DNA from: Chara braunii
Lineage: Eukaryota > Streptophyta > Charophyceae > Charales > Characeae
DNA length: 22,045 nt
Direction of reading: 5' to 3'
NCBI GenBank assembly: GCA_003427395.1
Contig: BFEA01000685.1
Location: 473,390-495,434 of the forward strand
Program-made: the position numbers and the translations under genes
Shown: piece after piece, positions 8,400-17,241 of the stretch
Layout of the letters: the number at the start of each line of letters is the position of its first letter
Position numbering within the stretch: the stretch's first letter is position 1
Notes under the pieces: model-generated
What the model was told of the DNA's origin: nothing
The model's database searches: none
The model's input: only the letters and a program-made list of their open reading frames with translations

Positions 8400-9503
8400 G
8401 GCTCTGGAGGCAGGGAATTGAAAGGTAACCACTACTTTCCCTCAATCCACTTTTGTCACTCAACCTAAAGGCTTTAGTCATGTGGTTTGAATTGTTTCAT
8501 TGTGTTTTACCCGGACTTTATTGAATGGTCATTTAACAAAAGTACTGAGTATTTATTTGGGGGAGTTACACAAGAGTGAGGTTTGCATGGCTAAAGCGAG
8601 GGGTATGAGCATCGAGAATGGTTGAAGTTGACCCCATGTAGTGCGTGGACTTCTGGTTGAATCTTTGATGTGATTGCAGGTATGATTGTGGTTCGGACTC
8701 TGGATGTGATTGCCTGCGATTTCATACATATATGGCTGAGAGGAGCCTCACTGTGACTGTGAGAAGTGATCGTCCTATATAATCAAACCTTACGTATTTA
8801 TAAGTGCCCTGAGTATTTGAGAGGCCTACTGTGAGTGTGAATAAGGGTTAACTGGACTATGTCTTGAGAGGGAAGGGAAGTTCTTTTTTTACTCTTGCTT
8901 TTTAGAATTTGTATGGTTGGACGTTGTAGTCCGTGGCAGCCGTCAAAGTCAAACCCCTTGACTTTCGCCCAGGCCCAGAGTGAGACTCATCTCCAAGGCA
9001 GTAGGAAGCGACTGCCACCACAGGTATGGACCTGTGTACCACCCGCTCTGCACAGAGTGCAGAAGAGGGTGTGTGGTCTTCAACCGCGCATGGCGGTTTT
9101 ATACCGAGTCTCTCGCGCGACGCTTATTCGATTTCCGCGCTGGAAAGTTATGGGATGATTACCGAGGGGCTAGGAGCGTTGTCGCGTTGTTTGTGTTGTG
9201 TCGTTTCGTGTGCGCGTGTGTGCGTTTTATTTTTGTGTTCGTAAAGTGGTGTGCGCGTGTTGTGTGGGATGCGTCCTAGTCGACCGACGACGAGTCGCGC
9301 TTGGGAACTCAGCCCCCCAAGATGCCGATTCGCGTGCGGGTCCGATAGGCATATTACCACGCGTACCCCCTATGCTACAGCGAATGAGAAACGCCGTCGG
9401 CTGGTCCACCTCTGCTGTGGACTGGTAGCTCGGCGGGGATACGCCAACCGAAGGGAGGTGACAACTCCCGTAAGGTGGAGGTAAGTTGTGCCCCATGTAG
9501 GCC
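8400..9503. other. Retrotransposon 3' internal region, part 3, AT-richer island then unassigned sequence
   Basis: Between about 8420 and 8900 the composition becomes clearly AT-richer than the surrounding GC-rich DNA. It holds two similar short blocks (near 8743-8763 and 8820-8841: GAGG...CTGTGA...TGTGA) and a TATA-like CTATATAAT on the plus strand near 8776. From 8980 to 9279 a plus-strand frame encodes a CTEC-RRGC cysteine cluster, but it has no recognisable fold and is antisense to the element. I see no supported gene here. Confidence 0.45.
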
Positions 9504-10658
9504 CTATCCTGTCGTAGGGGCTCGCGAGAGGTATGGCTGACGCACTCGGCCGGAGCAGCCTAAGGAAGCTCCATCTGCGCGTTCGTGACGAGGTTGGTCC
9601 AACTCCTGCGTGACGCGGCCGAGAGGGTCCCTGATCGATGTGCCCGACACCGCATCGACACGTGCTCGAACTGGGGGATGAGGGGATGGGGATCGGGATT
9701 TGCTTCGTCGCCTGCGCGCCGGTGCGCTCGAAGTCTTGGCAGGAGGGTCCCCATCGTCATTCTTGGGCGTCTCGCGATCCTTGGCCGGTTCGTTCGGGAT
9801 CGACAGATCCACACCACTTGCGAACTCCAGCGGCTGCTTCCCGGCTGCGATCTCCTCTCTCCTTCGTGCCGCCTCGGGATCCTCCTCCTAAGTCTCTGTG
9901 CGATCCGCCTCTTCACCCAAAGTCTCTCACTCAGATTCCTCCTCTTTCTCTAACTGATCCTCTTCTTCTTCTTCTTCTTCTTCACCACCCGACTCTTCCT
10001 TGTTGTATTCGTTGTAGCTCCCTGCTTCTTCCGAGGTCTCCTCCTCGCTTTCGTCTTCCACCTCAGCTTCTTCCGCCACCGCTCTTTCTTCCACCGCCGT
10101 TCGGGGCGAAAAGAAGAGGGTGTCAATGATCCCTCGGGGGTTCAGATACTCTGTGCGCGATGGACAGCTGCCACCTCTCGTCCGATTCTCTAAGCAGGCT
10201 GACCACTGCAGGTAGGGCGTCAATCTTCGTTGGAGGACGTGCGGCACTGGACTTTCGTCGCACTGCGAGATGATATCGAGGGGAAGGTCGTCGACGAGCT
10301 GCGCAAGAGGGATCGTGAGTTCCCACACGATCGTCTGGCGATGGTCCGGCTCTACTGCTCCGAAGACGAATCCGAGAAGATCACCCTCCACTTCCGTCCT
10401 CCAGACCTGGATAATTAGTAGCTCCACGCTCTCCCTCGCGGCACGATGTTCGCTGTCTCGGGTCCACGTCAGCTCCACTTCGACGAGACAGAGCGAAAGA
10501 GTGAGGTAGTGCTCACACCAAATCTCCCAGTGTCTTGGTTCGATGAGGGGAACGGCGAGGGGCTTTAAGCGGAAGGAGAGACGGGGGTAGAGATCAGACT
10601 GCCAGAAGGTAGGGAAGAGAGAGGCAAGAGCGAAGGTCGAGATCTGGGACCGGTTCAT
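9504..10658 (-). pseudogene. Unrecognised 3' ORF (ORF4): acidic tract then basic RS-like segment
   Basis: The frame is open from ATG 10658 to a TGA at 9929-9927 (243 residues). It continues in the same frame through a second stop (TAG, about 39 bases on) to 9504. The coding character carries on past both stops (acidic, then RRRRSKSRSPSPHPP), so the ancestral product was probably about 385 residues. About 160 residues of mixed, Trp- and Leu-rich sequence come first. A Glu/Asp-rich tract (about residues 190-243, encoded by a TTC repeat on the plus strand at 9961-9984) follows. A Lys/Arg/Ser/Pro segment ends it. No signal peptide, membrane segment or known domain is visible, so it is not a typical env. 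Its ATG overlaps the upstream ORF stop as ATGA. The role is unknown. RNA or chromatin binding by the charged tail is only a guess. Confidence 0.6.
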
Positions 10659-11137
10659 TGAGGACGCTGGAAGGGAACGAGCTTCGGAAGCGCTATCGCA
10701 GGTTCACGTCGAGACGTGCGAAGCCCGCCGACTTCGATGTCGTTGGTGGGGACAAGATTGTCATCGTGTCGCGCGATCCACTGGTTCCACTCCGCCGCCA
10801 GCTGCTCACCCCACTCTCTCAGCGATACTCGGATGGTCATATGCCGTAGTGGATCCACTGCGCTGATATCTCCGCTGAAGATGACAATGGTGAACACGTG
10901 GCTGACTCCAGGTACGGAAAGTCTTCGATAAGCCGATGCTTCGGCCAGTACGAGTGTCTGGCTATGAGCCGCAAAACGGAACTCCGTCGCCGTGTATACT
11001 CCCGTGGTACAGAAGAACTGTGCGAGCCGTAGAAGATCTGGACTGAATCGCGGGTGATGGACTTGCCTGATCGCCGAGATGTCGCCACGTGGCGCCAGCA
11101 GGTGCTCGCCGAGAGCTCGTTCGGTGAGAAAACTCAT
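10655..11137 (-). CDS. Unrecognised ORF3 downstream of integrase, 160 codons
   Basis: This is an intact frame from ATG 11137 to TGA 10657-10655. The same frame is closed by a TAG seven codons upstream of the ATG, so it does not run back into pol. The start overlaps the pol stop as ATGA (11137-11134), and its own stop overlaps the next start as ATGA (10658-10655). The product is soluble-looking. It has several beta-like hydrophobic stretches (HVFTIVIFSGDISAV), a Trp-containing segment (REWGEQLAAEWNQW), and no Cys/His motif, signal peptide or membrane helix. I do not recognise the family. It shares the element's strand and contains no stops, although the neighbouring pol is heavily broken. It could instead be the first part of one protein with ORF4, split by a frameshift. 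Confidence 0.6.
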   Translation of the reverse strand: MSFLTERALGEHLLAPRGDISAIRQVHHPRFSPDLLRLAQFFCTTGVYTATEFRFAAHSQTLVLAEASAYRRLSVPGVSHVFTIVIFSGDISAVDPLRHMTIRVSLREWGEQLAAEWNQWIARHDDNLVPTNDIEVGGLRTSRREPAIALPKLVPFQRPQ

Positions 11138-12640
11138 GGCGAAGATGATGGGGACAGACTATCGGAAGGAGAGTGAGACAGGGGAGGAGAAGCAGGCGAT
11201 AAATAGTCGTCATCCTCTTCCGCAGCTGAGGAGGAGACAGACGAAGGTGGAGAGGGAGAGGAGGGGAGGGGGCGCAGATAGGACACGTGGCGGACGATCA
11301 GTCGAGCCGATCGGCTTCCCGAGACCTCCGATACGAGGCGCACGGTATTCACCCCATTCGGGTCGAGCTCGATCACACGAAATCTCCCGAAGAATCGTGG
11401 CGCTATCTTCCTTTGGCGAGCACATTTCCTCACCTGCACCAGGTCCCCTAATTGGGCCGTGGTCCCGCATTCCCATTCTAGTCCTCGTAACTGTGGACAT
11501 GTCGGTCGTGGGCCAACTCAGTCATTTTCTGGCGCTTTCGAGCTAATCGGGGTAGGGAGCGCTCCATCAGCTCCATGTGTCGCTTGGCTTTGTCCCGAAC
11601 CGTGGCCCTTGTGGGCCGTCGGTTCAACGAAGATTCGTCTGGGAGGCTTGGTATCGAAACGCAGGCCACACTATTGGTTCGTAATTGAAAGGGGCTCAGG
11701 CCCGTCGATTCATGGGGCGTTCCTCAATGGACCGCTAGGATGTGATCTACAATATCCGGCCAGGGCCTCGGATCCCGGGCCGCGATGTTTTGTCTCAGCG
11801 CAGTCTTTATCACCATGTTTGCGTTTTCTACCAATCCGCTAGATTGTGACATGTGGGGTGCAGTGTTTCGAATGGCGATGCCATGTACGACCAGATTCTT
11901 TAGAACTTCTCCTCTAAATTCTACCCCATTGTCAGTAAGGATTTCCTCTGTGTCCTGGTGCAGTGGTGCATTCCTAAAAACTGGTTGACGTATCGCGCAA
12001 TTTTAGCCGCCTGTCGTGTACGACACGGATATGCCTCAATCCATTTTGAGAAATGGTCTACAAATACTAGCAGGATTGAATATTCGCAGTTATTAGGTCT
12101 AGGGGGCACCACAATATTGGTAGTATCCATACTAACCCTTTGAAAAGGTCGTTCGACTACCGTTGGCACTATCGATCTTGGTGGCTGAATCGGCGCCTTG
12201 TCAGCGGCGCAGACCTGACAGTTCGCGACGATGAATTTCACATCGTCGCGAATATTCGACCAATATCATTCATTTTTGTCAATTGCTGCTTCCGTGATTC
12301 GTACGGCAAAATGGGCCGCAGTTTCCTCGTGCGCTATCTTCACCCAGTCATACCTCATGAATGGGTGCGGTACTACCATCCAAATTCCACTACCATCCGT
12401 CTTCCGTTTTTCCAACCGTCCTTCGTTCCAGCGATAGTCCCGAGCCCTTTCATTGGCCATCCTCCTGTCTTCCTTAGTGAAGCCCTGGAGGGGGTTACCT
12501 ACTAAGGTGGCAATTAGCGCAATGTCCGTCCAAACTTCGGCCCTTCTAAATTTTCGGGTCTTCTCTAACCCTTCTGACGCGGCGTCGAGAAATCGAGCCT
12601 CAGTCGGGATCTTATCAATCCGACACAAGGGACACAACCA
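11134..12640 (-). pseudogene. Integrase region with GPY/F-like C-terminus, broken
   Basis: The integrase inserts the cDNA into the host genome. An H2C2 zinc-binding site is visible: His codons at 12331-12329 and 12313-12311, and a CQVC pair at 12220-12209. The catalytic core has the first Asp in VSMDTTN (12127-12125), the second in LTDNGVEF (11933-11931) and Glu in SGLVENAN (11828-11826). There are 34 residues between the last two, one fewer than the usual 35. The C-terminus has GDLVQVRK and APRFFGRFRVIE, which fit a GPY/F module, followed by a Ser/Pro-rich and acidic tail ending at TGA 11136-11134. Breaks are a TGA at 12268-12266 (at a Trp-like position), a frameshift near 11950-11985, a TGA at 11726-11724 and a frameshift near 11440-11480. 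No chromodomain is seen. Confidence 0.88.
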
Positions 12641-12784
12641 AGGCTTATCGCCATTTCTGTACTAGACGCACGAGTCGTGGGCTCGTGCGACATACTATCG
12701 ACAATCTATCCATTCTGCATACCCCTCCCCACTAGGACGCATAGGGACGGAATAGACGCGTGAGATTGCTTCGCAAAAATAATA
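12623..12784 (-). pseudogene. PHD-type zinc finger between RNase H and integrase, degraded
   Basis: In the integrase frame, the residues follow the C4-H-C3 plan of a PHD finger. A CX2C position is read as Y..C (codons 12784-12773). A 23-residue loop leads to WIDC. Two residues later comes a Tyr at the fourth Cys position, then four residues and His, then HDSC, then after 11 residues PWLCPLC. The Trp two residues before the seventh ligand is a hallmark of PHD fingers. Both missing ligands are TAT codons, one G-to-A step from TGT. Two TAG stops (12697-12695 and 12664-12662) interrupt it. PHD fingers read histone H3 tails in other proteins. Here, targeting of integration is an inference. Confidence 0.65.
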
Positions 12785-12856
12785 AAATTTGTCGGGTAGG
12801 GAGAGAAGAGATGAGGATGAAAGGGGAGAGAGAGGAGTCACAGGATTACCTCCGTC

Positions 12857-13400
12857 ACCCATTGCCAATTGCCTGCTTCTTGCCATGTGGAAGGACTGCC
12901 ACTTGTCCGTACTTGGGTCCGTTCGCTGACTCCGGTTCCTTCCACGGAATGATTTCTTCACCCTTAGGTACCTTAGCGGGACGATGCAGACGTGTCAACC
13001 CGTTCGCGTTGCCATGCCTCTCTGTCTTTCGATGGATGATGTCGAAGTCGTACTCCTGTAGGCGCACCGCCCATCGTCCAATCATACCCGTATAATTAGT
13101 GAGCCTCTTCAGCGTCAGCAACGGCTCGTGGTCGGTCACAAGGAGGAACTTCTGTCCGTAAAGATACGGATCGAAGTGCTGGATTCCCTAGACCACGGCG
13201 TAACACTCGCCTTGCGGGGCCGAGTCGTTTTTCCGTTCGTTCGGCACCGTGCGTGATGCGTATTCGATGACGTGTTCGCGACCGTCGTTCCCCTTCTGCG
13301 CTAGGATAGCGGAGGTCGCCTACGACTGTCAGTCCGTTATGAGAATGAACTACTTCGTAGGGTCTGCCGGTTCAAAATAGGTGTTGCAGCCAGGGCGTTC
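12857..13400 (-). pseudogene. RNase H domain of pol, broken
   Basis: RNase H removes the RNA strand during reverse transcription. The FILITD segment (first acidic residue), GECYAVV (the Glu) and VTDHEPLLTL (the later Asp) match Ty3/gypsy RNase H in order and spacing. The HRKTERHGNANGLTRL end resembles the usual H...N.ADALSR motif. In-frame stops are TAG 13352-13350, TGA 13331-13329, TAG 13322-13320 and TAG 13190-13188, the last where a Trp is normal. A frameshift near 13370 separates it from RT, and another between about 12860 and 12794 separates it from the finger downstream. Confidence 0.88.
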
Positions 13401-13479
13401 TTGAGAGTGGCAAAGGCCTGTTCGCACTTTGCATCCCAGCTGAGGGGTTGGTCCTTCCGCAGTAAGTTCGTTAGAGGTC

Positions 13480-14290
13480 GCGCAATTGCAGCGAAGCCCT
13501 TGATGAAGCGACGATAGTACGACGCCAGCCCCAGAAAAGCTTGAACCTGCGTCAATGACATGGGGACAAGGGCGTCTTTCACCGCCGCGACTTTTCTCGA
13601 GTCTGGCCGCAGTCCTCCGCTTGTCACCACATAGCCTAAGAGGGAGATTTCCGATAGGAAAAACTCGCTCTTCTCGAGCGCAATCTTGAATCCGGCATCT
13701 CTCAGAGCCCCCAAGGTCCATTCGATATGTTGTGCGTGCCCGTGATAAGTCTCCGAGTAAACCAGGATGTCGTCCATGAATACGATGACGAAGAAGTTTA
13801 TCATCCCCTGAGTCAGTCGCGTCTTGTTAACGAAATTCTGGAACGTCACGTTCATAGCTCGTTAAAACATGGCAGGCGCATTGCAAATCCTCATAGGACA
13901 CCGAACCCACTGTAAGGTGCCTTCGAACAGTACAAAAACCGTTTTCGGTCGATCTTCCTCCTTAACCAGAATGTGATGGAAGTCGTGACGAATATCAAAT
14001 TTACTAAAATAATTAGCACATCCAATCGCATCCAGCAAATCATCAATCCTGGGAAGGGGGTACACATCTTTAATAGTGATGTTATTCAGCTTCGATAATC
14101 AATGCATATGCGAATCGATCCGTTCTTTTTCGACACCAATACTACCGGGAACGACCATGGCCCGATGGCGGGTTCGATCGAACCATTAGCTTCGAGTTCT
14201 CGAATCCGTTCAAGGCCCGTTTTCCATTCTATCAGGGAGTATCTGTAGGGCTTATAGTGAATCGGGCGATGGTTTTCGGTTTGAATCTCG
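13480..14290 (-). pseudogene. Reverse transcriptase domain of pol, broken
   Basis: RT copies the element RNA into DNA. The N-terminal block ends FPVVLVSKKNGSIRICIDYR in the gag frame. A one-base shift near 14090 moves the rest to the next frame. There YPLPRIDDLLD, FSKFDIRHDFHHI (catalytic Asp 13996-13994) and IVFMDDILVYSE (catalytic Asp pair 13774-13769) follow in the expected order. LLGYVV and AFLGLASYYRRFIKGFA mark the thumb and connection. A TAA at 13864-13862 falls inside the conserved NAPA.FQRAMN-like block, at the Gln position, which suggests a CAA-to-TAA change. All three catalytic Asp residues remain. Confidence 0.93.
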
Positions 14291-17088
14291 TGCTGTATGA
14301 CTAACGGCAATCCAATGTCTGTGTCCGTCATGCTAATCGCTCCTTTGTATTCTTTTAGAATTTTCGCGATTAAGTGATGGATCTCATCGGGTACATATTG
14401 GGGCACGTGCAACTCGTACAACTCACCCCATATCCGTACATCGATATGTTTCATACTCACCCGCTTAGTGTTTTCAGATGGGGGCGCGGAAATAAACGAA
14501 TTATCTGATCGCCAGGAGAATACCGTAGCCATCATTTGTGTGTCCTGCTCTCGAATAGCCACGTGTTCCTCTGGTGTTACTCCGTCTCGAATGTCCTGCC
14601 ATGACATGGGTTTCGTTGCGATTTTGATTTCGAGCCCAATTTCGAGGCGCTCAGGGGGTTCCAAAGAATTGGTTTCCGCCCCTAAGCGTAATAATTGTAT
14701 CTCTTTTGACACGTGCAGATAGGTATATCGTGGGAGATTCGTGATGTCGCAGAAGTGTCTTTTGTCGTTATATCGTGCGAGGAGAGGGGAGATACCTTCG
14801 TACAAGGTTCGAGAGGGTTCCAGATAATCGATCATCCTCGAAATTTGTACGAGGGGTTCACCCATAATCATTGCTTGCATTCTTTGTAGATTTTGGTCAG
14901 TCCAGCTCATTGGGTTCGCATTCGCTCGCTGCATAGGGTAATGGATACGCTGTTGTGCCATTTCCAGAATCACTGGATCATCCTCGTTGCTGCTGTCCGA
15001 GTCCTTTGACGATTGTCCGTCATCTGTGGAGTTATCCCAGGTGATCACGCGAAGGGTTACCGCCATCATGGGAGAAACTCGCAGGGTCACGTTAGTGGTT
15101 GTACGAAGGGTCAGTCTCATTGGTACAACATAGGGTTTTCCTCCTGTATTTCGGAGGACAATCGATCGTCTCTCGAAGTCCAGATTGGCTCGCAAGGCCA
15201 CAAGAGCGGGAAGGTCGAAAAGGACGTCGTAAGTGTTTACGTCTAAGACTACAACATCTACCAAAGCATGTACTTTCCCTAATCGAAAAACAACATTGGT
15301 CATCTGTCCCACCGTTTTAATCTTTTCTTCATCTGCTGAATTGAGCTGATCTTTTTCTGTAAGCATGATTAGATCGTTCTTTCTCCCTGTCCTTTCAACT
15401 ACCCGTAATGAGATAGCCAAAACAGCGGCTCCGAAATCAATCATATGGTTGTACGGGATTCCCCATACCTCGATATCGCATTCTGCGGATTCCCATATGA
15501 TCGGTTTAATCCTTAGGAAATGATAATCTTTCTGGATTAATCCTAGTCGTATCGGATCTGAAGTATCAGCAGCGTTTTCGCCCTGTGCAAGACTTTTTGT
15601 TTTCGCGTTAGCTGTCCGTGCGAGGGCGAACCGTTTCCGATTCGCCTTGCAATGTTGCAACATGCATTCGTTGGCTTGTTCTGAAATTGAGAGTAAATGA
15701 CCAATCGGAAGAGGAATCCGATGATCCAAGGCTCGCACGATGTTAAGAACATCGATTTTCCCCGTGACGAAGGTGAGTCCTCCCGACTCCATCTCCCCTA
15801 GAGAAGGTTCCCACTCCGCCACTTCTCTTTGTTCTGGCGTCGGTCTAATTGTTCCAATCATCCCAAGCCCCGGGTAACCAAGCGTTACATACTGATCCAA
15901 TGGAATAAGCTCAGCGGCTTCCTCCATCGTAGCTAACGTGCTTCCTCCTCCTTCTATTTCTTCCATTAATGCTCCTACACGTCCACGCCCGTTAACAATC
16001 GGAGTTGCTGCTACCGACGCAGCCCCAACTCGTGGTTGTGGGGGTTGATGAGGGCAATCCCGGGCTATGTGTCCTGGTTGATGACACGTGTATCTGACAT
16101 TCAAGTTGCCAGGGATCCCTGTGGGAGGCGGTGACGGAGCCAGCCCGTGCTGGATCGGGGCGGCACGCACTGCTATTGGTCGCATCGATCTCATCATTGC
16201 TTCAATTTGAGCATTGTATTCCCGTTGTTCCTTCTTGCTTTCCTGAATCAGATTGACCAGTGTTTTGGTTAGTTCTAATAGGGCGGTTGATTCGTTTGGT
16301 CGTGCGGGACTTTCAATCGGGGGTGGGGGCGCTGTCATCACAGGAACGGGCATGCTTGTAATCACACTTGGAGTTGGTCGTTTGGGAGTAATCTGTTCTA
16401 AATAGGTGACCGTGCCAGACACAAACCCCATGTTTTCGAATTTATTCTGTAACAAGGCGAGCTCAGCTTTAGCTCTTGCTAATTCGAACGAGTCTCCCTC
16501 CCTAGGATAATTTTCTCCTTCTAGGAAACTCGCAGCGAACTTTCGTTTCATTTCTTCTGCGGCTTTCATGATCTGTTGCAGCGTGTGATTGATGGGGGAG
16601 AACTGTTTTCGCAGTTTCGCCCTCATCGTTCGGCTGCGAAGTCCGTCGATGAACAAATCTCTACCTACTTGTTCGCCTCGTTCAGTTTTTACGAACATTC
16701 GTTAGAATCGGTTCCGGCACTCAGTGACAGACTCGAGGGGTTTTTGAACTCGGTCTTTAATCATAAAAAGAGCCTGTTCTGGGGGAATGTAATCGAATCG
16801 AATCAAGAAATCTCGTTCGAATGTCGGGAGATCTACCCATACGTAGGTACTAAACCAATGATGAGTGTCCCCCCCCAATCGAGCTGGAATATTTACCTGA
16901 GCCTCGTTGTCGTCATACTGCTGAGCCCGGAGCGTGGCCAACCATGCTCCAGGAAGGTGATGAGCAGGGTCGAACAGATAGAGATCGGATGGCGTCATGG
17001 GTGCTCGTGCTCGTGGTATAGGTTGATTAGGATTTTGTTGTTAATTGGGGTTTTGTTGCGGATTCGGGTTCTGCGGATTAGCGTTCAT
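14086..17088 (-). pseudogene. gag-pol frame: gag, zinc knuckle, protease, start of RT
   Basis: One frame runs about 1000 codons from ATG 17088, interrupted only by TAA at 17043-17041 (codon 16, in an Asn/Pro/Gln-rich leader) and TAA at 16704-16702 (codon 129). Residues about 31-140 match the retrotransposon gag domain: WLATLRAQQ, HHWFSTYVW, FERDFLIRF, ESVTE.RNRF. A coiled-coil-like Glu/Lys-rich stretch and a Pro-rich linker follow. A zinc knuckle comes next, near residue 335 (YTCHQPGHIARDC). Its first Cys is Arg (codon 16095-16093), leaving RX2CX4HX4C. Protease follows, and then RT begins before the frame ends at 14086 through a one-base shift. The start is chosen because it is the first ATG in the frame after the primer-binding site. 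The gag, protease and RT parts share a single frame, so no programmed frameshift is needed. Confidence 0.9.
15150..15480 (-). pseudogene. Retropepsin-like aspartic protease domain, active-site motif altered
   Basis: The protease cuts the gag-pol polyprotein. The segment HMIDFGAAVLAIS (Asp codon 15438-15436) sits where retropepsins have D-S/T-G-A. The middle residue is Phe (TTC), one C-to-T step from Ser (TCC), and this should damage the active site. The later DVLFDLPALVAL segment matches the hydrophobic-hydrophobic-Gly motif, with Asp replacing the Gly. It lies in the long unbroken frame between the zinc knuckle and RT. Long flanking linkers of several hundred residues have no recognisable domain. 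Confidence 0.75.
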
Positions 17089-17223
17089 GTTGGTCGTCCG
17101 TCGATTCGCTGATCGGCTTCTGGTGACGACGGGGTTGCGTTTGTGCGCATTCCGGGGCCGAGGTCTCCCTTGGTTAGCCAGATCGCTCAACTATCGTGCT
17201 AAAAACCCAATAACCCTGCCATG

Positions 17224-17241
17224 TGTCGGGCTCCGATACCA
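17224..17241 (-). promoter_or_regulatory. Primer-binding site for initiator tRNA-Met
   Basis: The minus strand reads TGGTATCGGAGCCCGACA directly after the 5' LTR. From memory, the plant initiator tRNA-Met 3' end complements TGGTATCAGAGCC, so 12 of the first 13 bases agree, with G for A at position 8. This site primes minus-strand cDNA synthesis and confirms the minus-strand orientation. Confidence 0.8.

Noticed and set aside
8980-9279. Plus-strand ORF with a CTEC-RRGC cysteine cluster, considered as a captured zinc-finger exon
   Set aside because: Only three cysteines occur in a short window and no full ligand set follows. The downstream part is a GT-rich repeat read as Val/Cys/Phe.
9504-11137. 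An env-like gene after integrase
   Set aside because: There is no signal peptide, membrane helix, cleavage site or glycosylation-rich ectodomain pattern. The region is instead acidic and basic low complexity plus an unknown soluble-looking part.
11134-11290. Chromodomain at the integrase C-terminus
   Set aside because: After the GPY/F-like module the sequence is Ser/Pro-rich and acidic, with no aromatic cage pattern.
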